Source: Charina bottae
Lineage: Eukaryota > Chordata > Lepidosauria > Squamata > Charinaidae
Length of the DNA: 64,000 nucleotides
NCBI GenBank assembly: GCA_023362775.1
Contig: JALMGJ010000011.1
Location: forward strand, 17,720,001 to 17,784,000
Reading direction: 5' to 3'
Below are positions 21,111 through 32,213 of this stretch, one piece after another. Position 1 is the first letter of the stretch; every line of letters starts with the position of its first letter. The translations under genes were made by a program, and so were the position numbers. The notes below the pieces were generated by a model. The model saw nothing but the letters and a program-made list of their open reading frames with translations. It ran no database searches and was not told where the DNA came from.

Positions 21111-24100
21111 ATGGCTGAGGGGGATGCCGCCCTGACCTGCGAGCCGCCCGTGGTGCAGGAGGAGCGGCCCTACAAATGCCAGCAGTGCCCGCGGAGTTAC
21201 CGCCATGCCGGCAGCCTGGTGAATCACCGCCGGACCCACGAAGTGGGCCTTTTCCGCTGTCTGCTGTGCCACAAAGATTTCTCCAACCCGATGTCTCTGA
21301 AGAGCCACCTGCGCACTCATACGGAAGAGAAGCGTCACAGGTGCCCAGACTGCGGGAGAAGCGTCCGAGTTTCCTCCCAGCTTCCTGGCCACCACTGCGT
21401 GGCTCAGGCCAACCAGGAGCAAGAGGAGGAGGAAGACGGTGGGAGCGGCGGGAGCTGCAGCTTCCAAAGGGGCCGGGACCCGTCTTCCTCTGGCATGGGC
21501 CCTGGCTCTGGGATGGAAGGCAGTGGCGGGAGCCTGTTGACCAACCTGGAGAAGTACATTGCCGAGTCGGTGGTGCCCGCTGACTTTTCTCAGCAGGAGT
21601 TCCCGATCCAGCTGGAAGGGGAGAAGCAGGAGCTGCTCCCAGGGCCCGAGGAGGAGGAGGGGGAAGAGCCCGGGCTCCTGGCGGCCGCGGAGGATGAGCG
21701 CCGCTACAAGTGCAACCAGTGCGACAAGGCCTACAAGCATGCTGGCAGCCTGACCAACCACAAGCAGAGCCACGCGCTGGGGGCCTATCAGTGTGCCATG
21801 TGCCACAAGGAGTTCTCCAACCTCATGGCCCTCCGGAGCCACGCTCGCCTCCACTCCGAGTACCGGCCCTACAAGTGCCGGTTCTGCCACAAGGCCTTCC
21901 GGCTGCCCTCAGAGCTGCTGAGCCACCAGAAGGCCCACGGCCAGGAGGAGAGCCGATCCGCAGACCGGCCAGCCCGGGAGGATTCGGAGCACGACGTTTG
22001 GGAGGAAGGCTCCATAGAAACCTCGGCGAAGCTGGATATCTATCAGCCGCCCCCGGTGGGCACAGGCTTTGGGGACAGGGCCCCCTGCAGCCTCAAAGAC
22101 ACCTCCAAGGCTGGCGGCGGCGAGCGCTGCAATCCCGATGGGGAGCTGTGTGTCCACTGCGGGGGGACCTTCGCAAATGAGCAGGAGCTGAAGGAACACA
22201 GCTGCCTTTACCCAGAGGAGGCGGGCGAGGAAGAGGCGGAAGGCAGCAGCCCTTTGCAAGCAGGACCCAGCTCCAATGGGGCCTGGGAAGCGCGCTTGAA
22301 GGGCGAGGACGGCTCTCCCCTGTCCGAGGAGCGTCCCTTCCGCTGCGGGGACTGTGGCCGGACGTACCGCCACGCGGGGAGCCTTATTAACCACAAGAAG
22401 AGCCACCAGATCGGGGTGTACAGCTGTACCGTCTGTTCAAAACAGTTGTACAATCTGGCCGCCTTGAAGAACCATTTGCGGGTCCACCTCAGGTCCAAGC
22501 TGAACTCCTCCGCGCCGGAAGAGGCCTCCCGGCACCCGTCTGGGATTTTGGACCCACAGAAAGCGCAGGACTGCCCCGACGACTGCCCAACGCAGCCCCT
22601 GGATGGCTGGAGGGGAGCCGCCTGTCCGAAGGAAGAGGAGGAAAGGGCTGTCGGGGAGGACGAGCGACCCTACCGTTGCGAAGATTGCGGGCGGAGTTAC
22701 CGACACCGTGGCAGTCTTGTGAACCATCGCCACACGCATCAGACGGGAATCTTCCAGTGCTCCATCTGCCCCAAGCAATACTCCAACCTTATGGCGCTCC
22801 GGAATCACGTCCGCGTACATTTGCGGGCTGCGCGCATGCGGGGCAGAGAACTCGGGGACGGCTTGACCTGCAGTAACTGTGGAGAGAGTTTTGAGGAAGA
22901 GGCTGAGTTCCAGCTCCACCAGCTGCGCCACCTGCCCTGCACAGAGGACACGGAAGCGGCAGCGGCCCCGAGGCTTGGCGCCCTTCACTCTCAGGAAGCA
23001 GATCTTCTTCAGACTATTAAGCAGGACGTAGAAGCCCTGGAGAACGGAGCGGCCGTGGCCGAGGACATCCTTCCGGCCCCGGAGGCGTCTCATGTTTGTC
23101 ACCAGTGCGGGTTGGCCTTTGCCACCCTGGCCGGCCTGCAGAATCATGCCGTGCAACACGAGGGCGGAGGGGAGTGTTTGGAAGGGGTGGCAGAGGGAAC
23201 CGACCCACCTGTTTCCATCCAGCGCCTCTATGAGTGCGATCTGTGTGGCAAATCATACCGGCATTCAGGGAGTCTCATCAATCACAAGCAGACGCACCAG
23301 ACTGGGGACTTCAGCTGTTCACTTTGCAGCAAACACTTCCAAAATGTCGCCTCCCTTAAAAGCCACTTGCGTGGCCATCAGAGGCCCAGAAGAGGGCCGT
23401 CTGAGGCACTGGCGACCACGAACGAGGAGACTGAAACTGAAGCTAGCGCTGCCGTGCCCATGGTTTTATCTTTGGCGGAGGACCTGGGAGATGGTGGCAA
23501 CGTTCTGGAAGAAGATGCGACAGTGAATGGCTGGCGGTCACAAGGGTCTTCACCGTTGCCTGGCGATTCCGAAGGGCTTCCCTACCTGTGTGAGCATTGT
23601 GGGCTGGGCTTTGACCAGGCCAAGAACTTGATTGACCACAGGCAGACCCATCAAACCGGCATCTACCAGTGTTCCCTCTGCCCCAAAGAATATCCCACAC
23701 TTCTGGCTCTAAAAAACCACTTCCACGCACATGCCAAGGCCACAGCATCCAGCCAGGGCAGCCCTGTGGGTGAAGGCCACGCTGAGGAGCAGCCCTTTCT
23801 CTGCAGCCTCTGCGGTATGATCTTCCCCAGCGAGCAGAGCCTTCAGCATCACCACACCCTCTTGCACGAGGAGGGCGACGCACTGAGCGACGGCCAGGAT
23901 GCGCTGGAAAGGGAAACGGAAGAGCAGCTGGGTGGTGCAGGGGATCAAGAGGAGGACCCGCTCCTCTCCCACATCTGTGGCTATTGTGGGCAGACGTTTG
24001 ACGATATGGCCAGCTTGGAAGAGCACAGCAGCGGGCATCTGGAAGAGAAAGCTGCAGCCTTGGCTGATACTTCTCTCCAGCTCCGGCGAGCTCCACGCGT

Positions 24101-25985
24101 AGAGGATGACCCGCCCCCTCCACCCCCAGCCTTGGCGGAAGCACTGGCTGCTGCCGATGAGCCCCTGGACAACCGGCCTTTTGCCTGCGGTCAGTGTGGC
24201 AAGACCTACCGGCACGGCGGCAGCTTGGTCAATCACAAAAAGATCCACCTGATTGGAGATTACCAGTGCAGCATCTGTCGTCGGCAGTACCATAATCTCT
24301 CTGCCTACCGGAATCACCTTCGGAACCACCCAAGATGCAAGATGAACGGCGGCGTCCCACAACTCCGACAACCGATCCCTGCTGCGGAGCGGGGGCTGCC
24401 GTGTGCTGACGAGAGGCTGAAGGACGAGCCGTGTGACGGTTCCCAAAATGGAGAAGCTCCTCCAAGCAATGCTTTCCTTGCCTCTCCTGTTGGAGAAGAA
24501 AGATTGGAACAAGGAGAAGAGTTGGACTCCAGCCTGCCTGAGAGCAGAGAGGCCCAGGAGTATGATATTCCTGGAGGGAGGGATGAGAGAAAGGAGGCGA
24601 CCGAGAAAGAGGAAGAAGGAGCAGGAGAGGAGAAGGGTCCTCAGGCGGAAGAGGAAGGCTCTCCCTTGGAACGCCCCTTCCGGTGCGATGTCTGTGGACG
24701 CAGCTACAAGCACGCAGGCAGCCTGATCAACCACAAGCAGACACACAAGACTGGCCTCTTTCACTGCAGCGTTTGCCAGAAGCAGTTCTACAACCTCATG
24801 GCCCTCAAGAACCACAACCGCACCCACTTTGAAACCAAACGCTATCGATGTGCTGAGTGCCCCAAGGCGTTCCGGCTCCAGAAGCAGCTGGCCAGCCACC
24901 AGCGCGTGCATCGGGACCGGAAACTGGACCCTTCTTTCCCCTCTGCCCCGAGGCCCATTCGGGCCAAGCGAGCAGGCAAGGCGGAGTCTGTAGGGCTCCT
25001 TCTGGCCACCACGAAGCATCCTCCCGACCCTGAGGATCGTCCTTACAGGTGCGGGCAGTGTGGGCGCTCGTACCGCCACGCGGGCAGCTTGCTCAACCAT
25101 CAGAAGAGCCACAAGGTTGGGCACTTTGCCTGTGCCCTCTGCAGTAAGGCTTACCCCAACCTCATGTCCCTGAAGAACCACCAGCGTATCCACTACGAAG
25201 TGAAACGCCACCAGTGTCCTGATTGCGGCAAAGCCTTCAAGTGGCAGCGGCAGCTGCAGAGGCACCAGCGCCGGCCTCATCCTTGCGGCAAGGGCACGCC
25301 AGGGCAAGAGCCTGAGAGAACTAAAGCAGATTCTGCAAGGGAGCAGGGGAGCAACCAGGGAGAGGCGCCCGTTGGCGCTTTGCAGGGTCAGCTGCGCCCC
25401 AAACGCTTTCTCAGCCGCACTTCCCAGAAGAACCACAGTCGCGTGCGTGCAAAGAAACGTTTGGAGTGCTCGGACTGCGGCAAGGCTTACCAGGCCTCCA
25501 GGGATCTGATGCACCACCTAAGAAGGCATCAAGCTGAGGAGGCAGGGGACAGTCCTAAGGGCTTGGTGGCAGCCAGCAAGCTGCTGGAGGACCAGCCTTA
25601 CAAGTGTTATAGTTGTGAGCGGACGTACCGCCATCCTGGTAGTCTGCTTAATCACAAGAAGGCCCATGCGACTGGCCTCTACCACTGCCCCACGTGCCAG
25701 AAGGATTTCTACAATCTTCTGGCTCTCAAGAACCACCTTCACATCCACACGGACAAGAGACGCCACCGATGCCCCCACTGTGGCAAAGCCTTCCGGACGG
25801 CCAAGCGGTTGGCCGCCCACACCAAGGTCCACAGTAGGTCTAAGGAAGAAGAGACCTTCTCGTGCACCGTCTGCTCGAAGAGGTTCTGCCACCAACTTAC
25901 CTTCCAGCAGCACCAGTTGTTACATGCCAAGGATGATGGGCATCTTGATGCCCTCGAGGGCAGCATCACAGGGGAAGGGAGCTGA
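21111..25985 (+). CDS. ZNF646: ZNF646, large C2H2 zinc-finger protein (about 32 fingers)
   Basis: The 1624-residue protein is encoded in a single coding exon. I count about 32 C2H2 fingers, of which two (CPDCGRSVRVSSQLPGHHC and CVHCGGTFANEQELKEHSC) are degenerate. Ten finger doublets recur. The first member has the pattern Y/F-x-C-x2-C-G-x-S/T-Y-R/K-H-x-G-S-L-x-NH. The second has S/Y-N-L-x-A-L-K-NH and is joined to the first by a short xTGxF/Y linker. Acidic or Pro/Glu-rich spacers separate the doublets, such as residues about 485-520 and the Glu-rich stretch near 1140-1190. Order and wording match human ZNF646 as I recall it (about 1830 aa), for example 'NLEKYIAESVV' and 'YKHAGSLTNHKQSH'. 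The human N-terminal finger before the first doublet is absent. The start is fixed by an in-frame TGA two codons upstream. Function is unassigned; a nuclear nucleic-acid-binding regulator is likely. Confidence 0.95.
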   Translation: MAEGDAALTCEPPVVQEERPYKCQQCPRSYRHAGSLVNHRRTHEVGLFRCLLCHKDFSNPMSLKSHLRTHTEEKRHRCPDCGRSVRVSSQLPGHHCVAQANQEQEEEEDGGSGGSCSFQRGRDPSSSGMGPGSGMEGSGGSLLTNLEKYIAESVVPADFSQQEFPIQLEGEKQELLPGPEEEEGEEPGLLAAAEDERRYKCNQCDKAYKHAGSLTNHKQSHALGAYQCAMCHKEFSNLMALRSHARLHSEYRPYKCRFCHKAFRLPSELLSHQKAHGQEESRSADRPAREDSEHDVWEEGSIETSAKLDIYQPPPVGTGFGDRAPCSLKDTSKAGGGERCNPDGELCVHCGGTFANEQELKEHSCLYPEEAGEEEAEGSSPLQAGPSSNGAWEARLKGEDGSPLSEERPFRCGDCGRTYRHAGSLINHKKSHQIGVYSCTVCSKQLYNLAALKNHLRVHLRSKLNSSAPEEASRHPSGILDPQKAQDCPDDCPTQPLDGWRGAACPKEEEERAVGEDERPYRCEDCGRSYRHRGSLVNHRHTHQTGIFQCSICPKQYSNLMALRNHVRVHLRAARMRGRELGDGLTCSNCGESFEEEAEFQLHQLRHLPCTEDTEAAAAPRLGALHSQEADLLQTIKQDVEALENGAAVAEDILPAPEASHVCHQCGLAFATLAGLQNHAVQHEGGGECLEGVAEGTDPPVSIQRLYECDLCGKSYRHSGSLINHKQTHQTGDFSCSLCSKHFQNVASLKSHLRGHQRPRRGPSEALATTNEETETEASAAVPMVLSLAEDLGDGGNVLEEDATVNGWRSQGSSPLPGDSEGLPYLCEHCGLGFDQAKNLIDHRQTHQTGIYQCSLCPKEYPTLLALKNHFHAHAKATASSQGSPVGEGHAEEQPFLCSLCGMIFPSEQSLQHHHTLLHEEGDALSDGQDALERETEEQLGGAGDQEEDPLLSHICGYCGQTFDDMASLEEHSSGHLEEKAAALADTSLQLRRAPRVEDDPPPPPPALAEALAAADEPLDNRPFACGQCGKTYRHGGSLVNHKKIHLIGDYQCSICRRQYHNLSAYRNHLRNHPRCKMNGGVPQLRQPIPAAERGLPCADERLKDEPCDGSQNGEAPPSNAFLASPVGEERLEQGEELDSSLPESREAQEYDIPGGRDERKEATEKEEEGAGEEKGPQAEEEGSPLERPFRCDVCGRSYKHAGSLINHKQTHKTGLFHCSVCQKQFYNLMALKNHNRTHFETKRYRCAECPKAFRLQKQLASHQRVHRDRKLDPSFPSAPRPIRAKRAGKAESVGLLLATTKHPPDPEDRPYRCGQCGRSYRHAGSLLNHQKSHKVGHFACALCSKAYPNLMSLKNHQRIHYEVKRHQCPDCGKAFKWQRQLQRHQRRPHPCGKGTPGQEPERTKADSAREQGSNQGEAPVGALQGQLRPKRFLSRTSQKNHSRVRAKKRLECSDCGKAYQASRDLMHHLRRHQAEEAGDSPKGLVAASKLLEDQPYKCYSCERTYRHPGSLLNHKKAHATGLYHCPTCQKDFYNLLALKNHLHIHTDKRRHRCPHCGKAFRTAKRLAAHTKVHSRSKEEETFSCTVCSKRFCHQLTFQQHQLLHAKDDGHLDALEGSITGEGS

Positions 25986-27929
25986 GGGTGGTTAGCACAT
26001 GGGTGAAGGTGCACCAAGGATTGTATGGCAGGGAGACCCAATTGCAGGGAAATGATCAAGGTTGGGTGGGAAGCTGTCTCCATGGGAACAATTGTCCATG
26101 CATTGAAAAAAGGGAAAGATGATACTCGGTCACAAATGGGGGCATCAGGCCGCATCAATGGGAGAAAATACAAGGAAAATTGGATCCATGATTCCCCAGT
26201 GTTTTTAGAACATACTGTAGATCAGGAAAATTAAGCTGGGATGGGATGGGACAGAATAGAGCCGGCAGGCTGGGATGGTGGTGAATTTCCTCCTGTAACG
26301 GAACGTTACGCTGAGCACGTAACACATCTCCATTGTGTCTCTTGGAAATGTGTCCCTATGACAAGTCTTATCTTTTCCATCTTGGATCCTATTTGGGGAC
26401 CTGAATTTTAGCACCCTTGGGAACTTCGGAAGATTGTGCTTAAACATTCTACTATTTGAGTTTTTGAGCTGTTTTCTATACTTTTGAATCCTTTTGGGAA
26501 GTCAGATGAGTAGCTAACTCCATGTTTAAGCTGCATATGGTATTTAAATTACTGTTGTTTTTTTAATGGCAAAAGTACTGTCTTATAGGTAAACAAAAAT
26601 ACTGGGGGTGGGTCTCAGTTTTGTTACTGAACAAAGACTTAAAGAAGAAGACAATAATCCTTGGTGTGGAGTAATTTTTAAAAAAAATTCTACCTCCTTC
26701 ACTAAAAAATGTACACGTTTCCTTGGTATGAAAGGAAACATTAAAAAACAGTCCAAAATACATACGTTTTGACCTCTTTCAAAATGTATTCTGAAACAAA
26801 AGTTCAGTAAAAGGTACTAGGGATTATTTGGAATGATTTCTAAAGAAACTTGACGGAAAATTTTAGGTTTATGTGGGTAAGCAAGTTCTCCTTAGCAGAT
26901 GATCTGCTGGCGTGTGATCCATCAGAATATCCTTGTGCAAAATACTCGGGGATTTTGTGAGTGGGTCACCAAGAAAAAAGATTCACCTTCCCAAACCGAG
27001 TGGACGTGTTCTAGGCCTGTCCCTCAGGAGGAGCACTCCATTTTCTTTGGCGCCCTTTCTCCACTTGGCATCCTCCGGTTGTGTGGGCCCAGCCCCCCAT
27101 CATCCCCACCACCATGTTGGCTGAGAACGATGGGAGTTGCCGTCTAACACATCTGGAAGAAGCCAGCTCTGGGGAAGCTTCCTGGCTGGAGCTACCCCCA
27201 CCATCTTTTTGGCACAGAAACCAGGAGGTCTCTCTGCTTGGAGGTAGCCGCCTGCCCACCTTTTTGGAAGAAGACCTTGGGTGCACAGTTGAAGGGAGCC
27301 ACAGCAACGCACACCCGTCACTTTATGATCCAAACTCTCCTTTAGGGTGATTTTGAAGGCCAGACTAGACCTCGCATGCTTCATTTCTCTCTAAGCCAAA
27401 CTGGTTTAGGTTTGGAGGGGGGGTGCAGTTGGCCCGAGGCCCCTCCGCCTCTCTGCCTGCTGTTTGCAATGACCAAAAGCATCTGGTGCTCCTCTTATTT
27501 AAAGAGAACTACGGAGCGCTAGACTTTCTGAGCTATGCCACCTCAAGGGTGGGCCTGGTTCTGCCGTTATTTTGAGACCGTGCGGGAGGCACCTAACAAT
27601 TTCTCTCTTATTTCTCTTAGGTTGCTCCTTTGCCTTTAAGATGCAGGGTTTTTTTCCCTTCAAGGTAAATAATATCACTAGTGCAAGCCTAATAACTGGG
27701 ATCCCAGCTGGTGTGGAAGGCTGATGTTCATAGTGGGATTTGCACAGGGATTGGTGCAAATGGTATTGGGCCTCCTTTTTCCACCTGATTCTAAGTTTGT
27801 GGGTTGTTGTTTTTTTAAGAAGAACCCCCCCACCCCCCATGTTAAAGGCAAAGGCATATTTATTCTCCCATCCAGTCTGGCCCTGAGTTTCCCCTGAGGA
27901 AGAGTTACTATGATGAAAGGGTCCTGGAC
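25986..27929 (+). other. Probable ZNF646 3' UTR
   Basis: From the stop codon to the first AATAAA hexamer I find no coding exon. At 27085-27165 a 'ggctgagaacgatgggagtt' fragment belongs to the 'actcccatcat' repeat family, so part of the UTR may be repeat-derived. The extent is inferred from the poly(A) signal only. Confidence 0.45.
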
Positions 27930-27935
27930 AATAAA
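27930..27935 (+). terminator. Candidate ZNF646 polyadenylation signal
   Basis: AATAAA follows 'gggtcctggac' about 1.95 kb after the stop. Further hexamers occur near 28834 and 29095. Confidence 0.4.
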
Positions 27936-28432
27936 TGACAAACAATGCCCATTATTTCTTCCCATTTCGGTTCTTCTCAACAGGCAAGACTAACAATGCT
28001 AAGGAGCAGCGAGGTGGCTCAGGATAATAGGACTGGTGGTCCAACACTGGGAGGGCAACAGAGCAGGGAAGGGAAGATTCCCTTGTTTCAGTTGTCATGA
28101 GAAAAATGCCAGCTAGAGAACGATTGGAGTACTTTCAGGGGTTGATCACTTAATTCTATTTTGCCCAGAATACTTGGTTCCCTGTAGGACTCAGTGTTCA
28201 TCTGGGTGTAGATCAGATTGCCGAGAAGGGATTCTACCCCCTGGGAAACTTTTCCTGCATCTCAGAAAACAGAGCATCAAGGAGGCCAAATTAAACGCTT
28301 TCCCTGATGTGCTTGTTTTCCAAACACCCTGAGATTGTTTTAAAAGAACAGCCACAGTGGGGATGCATCCAAATGAAGCATCCCTGCATGCTTTCCCTCT
28401 TCCACAGGGCACAGCCAGAGGTCACTCTAAAT

Positions 28433-28556
28433 CAGTGTTTCTCAACCCTGGCAACTTTAAGATGTGTGGACTTCAACTCCCAGAATTCCCTAGCCAACCA
28501 GAATTCTGGGAGTTGAAGTCCACACATCTTAAAGTTGCCAGGGTTGAGAAACACTG
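28433..28556. mobile_element. Palindromic hAT-type MITE, copy 4
   Basis: Near-perfect foldback with a loop of only a few bases. The 8-bp target duplication ctctaaat is perfect (28425-28432, 28557-28564). It looks like one of the youngest copies. Confidence 0.9.
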
Positions 28557-28569
28557 CTCTAAATGCATG

Positions 28570-30035
28570 GAAGAGCTGTCACCCTCATAATCTCTAGAAT
28601 TTGTAAATGGTTTATAGTGATCAGCTTTTAGACTGTGGGGGTGGGGTGGGTGGGGTTAGGAAATCATTTAAAATAATATTTTAATCTTTTTGAAACAAGA
28701 GGACTAGAAACTTGACCATCACCAGGCTATCTTCTTCTGTTTGGGGTTGGCATGGGTAAATGTTTTGCTACTGCTCTGAGGCCAGCCCCCAATTTTGTTC
28801 TCATTCAGGTAGAATTTGGTTCAGTGAAAGAATAAATGTTTTTAAGTAGGTAAGAACTCTCATTTGTGATTAAAGTTTTATAGAATTTCTAACATAGGTG
28901 GGTAATATTTTTAATAGGGGGCGGGAGGGACACGTGTTGGTTTATTTTGCCAGCTGAAATCTGTTGTTCTGCCTTCAATGTTTATTCTTACGATGCCCAA
29001 TACTCCAGAATGTTGACGATCAAGTCCTGTTTTATGCTGCTGTTTTGGATAACTGACATTTTAGCTCTGGTTCAGCAAAAAACCTCACAAAAGGAAAATA
29101 AATGTTGCGTTTCCTATGTTTTCAAATGCTTCCCCTCCTCCTCAAACGCAGGTCAGGAAATATGATTCAACATGTTCTTCAATGTAATTGGGTTTGAGAG
29201 TTTCTGGGAGGGGGGAAGGCGGAGTAAGTGGAGAAGAAATGTTTCAAGCTTCCGTATTTTGCTTTCCTGACTTGCTCTCGAACCGCTAGCTGCCACTGCC
29301 CTCGCAGAGATGGGGAGACAACTGATATACTCTGCTCCCAGCCTTCCCAAGTCGATACCCTTTGGATGTGCTAGACTACAGTTCCCATCATCCCCAGCGA
29401 GCACGCTGTCTGGCGGTGGCTGATGCTCTGGTCCAGCCCCTTCAGAGGATACCAAGCGGAGAAAAGCCGTTCTCCCCATTAGAGGAAGGCTTTGCCCAAG
29501 TATGTCGGCGCGACCGAAATTTCTTTCCAAAGGTATTTGGTGCCCCCTGGTGCCTAGGCCTGAACTGTGAAACACCTCAAAGGCAAATAAATTGTTCTTG
29601 ATTTTTAAAATAAAATGCTTTCTCTGGTGTTTTGGATTTGAGGAGGGAGGCTGAATTATTTTTATTTTTAGTCAAGCTAGCCGAGTTCTTTAGCAAAGCA
29701 GCGGACGAGTCTGTTAGTTTGATCTGAATGAGGCCCAAGCTCTGGTAAGGTCGAGAAAAGTCTGCGGTTGGGGGAGTCCGAGCCCTGCCCGAGCTGCTTA
29801 TGGCCACATTCTGGCACTGGACTTCCCTTTCGTCATCTGTGCCGGCTCAAGTCACATTCTGTGGGACTTCCCATTTTGGGGTTTCTTTTCCAACACCTGG
29901 GCACCCATCTGAGGAAGGTGGTCTTTACTGAGCCTTGTGAGTTCAATGGGATCCATTTCTAAGAGCATCCTTGCAGCTTTGGCACTCTGATAGCGTTCTG
30001 TAACACTCTAATATCCTGAATAGCAACAGTTTTGC
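28570..30035. other. Intergenic stretch
   Basis: No gene recognised. An 'actacagttcccatcatccc' repeat fragment lies near 29372. Poly(A)-signal-like AATAAA hexamers near 28834 and 29095 could serve ZNF646. Confidence 0.4.
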
Positions 30036-30039
30036 ATTT

Positions 30040-30094
30040 TTATATATATATACAGTGTGTGTGTGTGTGTGTATGTGTGTGTGTGTGTGTGTGT
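30040..30094 (+). repeat. (TA)n-(TG)n microsatellite
   Basis: A short (TA) run passes into about 19 TG units with two interruptions, directly before the tRNA-like sequence at 30103. Confidence 0.9.
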
Positions 30095-30102
30095 ATCTCA
30101 AA

Positions 30103-30215
30103 GCGGCTGGACAGCATAGTGGTTAGAGTGTCGCCTTTGGAGTGGGAGATGGGTTCAAATCCCGGCTGGTACCTACCTTACCAGTAGGGGTCCTTGGGCA
30201 AAGACCCCCTAATGC
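30103..30215 (+). mobile_element. tRNA-like Pol III promoter head at the 5' end of a retroelement
   Basis: 'catagtggttagagtgtcg' fits a tRNA A box and 'gggttcaaatcccggct' is a consensus B box, spaced as in a tRNA. It is followed by 'ggtccttgggcaaagacccc', a motif seen in some tRNA-derived SINEs. No tRNA cloverleaf end is preserved, so it is not a tRNA gene. It lies immediately upstream of the LINE ORF at 30236. Confidence 0.6.
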
Positions 30216-30235
30216 TTCACCTGCCTACCTCAAAT

Positions 30236-30475
30236 ATGAGAGTAACACGAACTAAGAGAGTCATGCCGGCTCGGACGTCGCCCGGATTAACAAGGTCCGC
30301 ATCAGATGTTGGGGAACCAGGACAATCTGACGATAAGTGGGCTACTGGAACAAACCATACATGGACGAGACAAGAGAACCTGGAATTGATGGAATGCTAC
30401 TACAACAGTAGACCTAATGAGAAGGGATATATGAAACGTATGAGGGAACTATGGATGGACAGAAGACCATCCATC
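30236..30475 (+). pseudogene. N-terminal ORF fragment of a non-LTR retrotransposon
   Basis: From the ATG the frame encodes MRVTRTKRVMPARTSPG and later '[18 protein letters not shown]' and '[15 protein letters not shown]', a Trp/Tyr-rich basic segment resembling a Myb-like or DNA-binding N-terminus. The frame then runs into the microsatellite, so the protein's middle (about 1 kb expected) is missing. Confidence 0.5.
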
Positions 30476-30526
30476 CATCCATCCATCCATCCATCTATCA
30501 TCCATCCATCCATCCATCTATCTATC

Positions 30527-30573
<47 letters not shown>
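30464..30573 (+). repeat. (ATCC)n-(ATCT)n microsatellite inside the retroelement
   Basis: Blocks of ATCC and ATCT units sit exactly where the retroelement's central coding region should be. It is either an expansion inside the element or the junction of two fragments. Confidence 0.9.
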
Positions 30574-30575
<2 letters not shown>

Positions 30576-30640
30576 CTGTCCGCTCCCATTAGTGGATCCA
30601 GATGGCATGTAAGTTTTCTGATAAAGGATGCCATAATTAG

Positions 30641-32213
30641 GGATGCCATAATTATCACTCTCTTTAAAAAGGGTGATAGAACAGACTGTGGAAACTATCG
30701 AGGCATCTCCCTTCTAGCCACAGCAGGCAAAATCCTGGCAAAGATCATTGCAAACCGTCTCCTATCTGTATCAGAAGACATCCTCCCTGAAACGCAAAAT
30801 GGCTTCCGCCCTTCCAGGGGAACAGTGGATATGATCTTCACTGCACAACAGCTTCAAGAAAAATGCAAGGAGGAAAACCGCCCTCTGTACATGGCGTTTA
30901 TTGATCTGACTAAAGCTTTTGATACTGTAAATCGTACTGCTCTCTGGACCATCCTTCTGAAAATCGGATGCCCTGATAAATTTGTGAACATCTTGCAGTT
31001 ACTCCATGACGACATGATGGCAACAATCCTGAATAACAATGGCTCTCAAAGCGATCCATTTAAAGTGGAATCCGGCGTTAAACAGGGATGTGTTATTGCT
31101 CCAACCTTATTCGCTATCTTCATCGTTATGATTATGCACCTTGTTGAAGAGAAACTTCCTACTGGTGTAGAAATTATATATCGAACAGACGGAAAGCTTT
31201 TTAATCTTAGTAGGCTGAAAGCAAAAAATAAGGTAATTGCAACTTCTGTTATAGAACTTCAATATGCTGATGATAACGTAGTCTGTGCACACTCCGAGGA
31301 AGATCTTCAAACTATCCTAAACATCTTTGCAGAAGCATATGAAAAACTCGGCCTCTCGATTAACATTAAAAAAACCAAAGTGCTTTACCAGCAAGTTCGA
31401 ACCAATCCCTCTGCAGCACCATCAATCCAGCTTAAAGGTGTGTCACTAGAAAATGTCGATCATTTTTCTTATCTCGGCAGCCATCTATCTACAAAAGCCG
31501 ACATCGACGCTGAAATTCAGCATCGCCTGAGCTCTGCGAGTGTAGCTTTCTCCCGAATGAAGCGTAGAGTGTTTGAGGATCGGGACATTCGCAGGGAGAC
31601 CAAAATGCTTGTTTACAAAGCCATTGTACTACCAACCCTTCTGTACGCCTGTGAAACATGGACCCTCTACAAACGCCACCTCCAACTTCTTGAAAGATTC
31701 CATCAACGCTGCCTCCGAAAAATTCTGCAAATTACTTGGGAAGATAGGCGGACTAATGTTAGCGTATTGGAAGAAGCGAAAACCACCAGCATTGAAACAA
31801 TGTTCATCCAACATCAACTTCGCTGGACCGGTCATGTTGTTCGAATGCCTGACCATTGTCTTCCAAAGCAGCTACTTTACTCCCAACTTAAGAATGGAAA
31901 ACGGAATATTGGTGGACAGCAAAAGAGATTCAAAGATACCCTCAAAGCTAATTTAAAAAAATGTAATATCAGCATTGAGAACTGGGAAGCCCTAACTCAT
32001 GAGCGTTTCAATTGGAGGTCAGCCTTTATTAATGGCGCTATGGACTTTGAAGAAGCACGAGTACAGGGCGAAAGGGAGAAAAGAGCTAAAAGGAAGGCAC
32101 GTCAGGCAAACCCTCATCATGACCGTCTCCCACCCGGAAACCTATGCCCTCATTGTGGGAGGTTGTGCGGATCCAGAATTGGCCTTTATAGCCACTTACG
32201 GATTCACCGTTAA
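30641..32213 (+). mobile_element. Non-LTR retrotransposon reverse transcriptase, frame still open
   Basis: About 523 codons are open from a TAG at 30638 to the TAA at 32211. Reverse-transcriptase motifs are in order: LFKKGDRTDCGNYRGISLL, ETQNGFRPSRG, AFIDLTKAFDTVNR (catalytic Asp), SGVKQGCVIAPTLFAIF, and LQYADDNVV with the YADD box intact. A C-terminal segment of about 200 residues includes CETWTLYKRHLQLLERFHQR and ends in a C2H2-like knuckle, CPHCGRLCGSRIGLYSHLRIH. No apurinic endonuclease domain is present. The first in-frame ATG is late, so this is a 5'-truncated pol ORF, not a complete gene. The clade is uncertain (I/Nimb-like or a relative). Confidence 0.8.

Noticed and set aside
20838..25517. 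Long minus-strand frames (350 and 602 codons) opposite ZNF646
   Set aside because: They mirror the finger-coding sequence in a fixed antisense frame, a known shadow of C2H2 arrays.
30103..30180. Functional tRNA gene
   Set aside because: A and B boxes are good but no acceptor stem or terminator is visible; it is part of a retroelement head.
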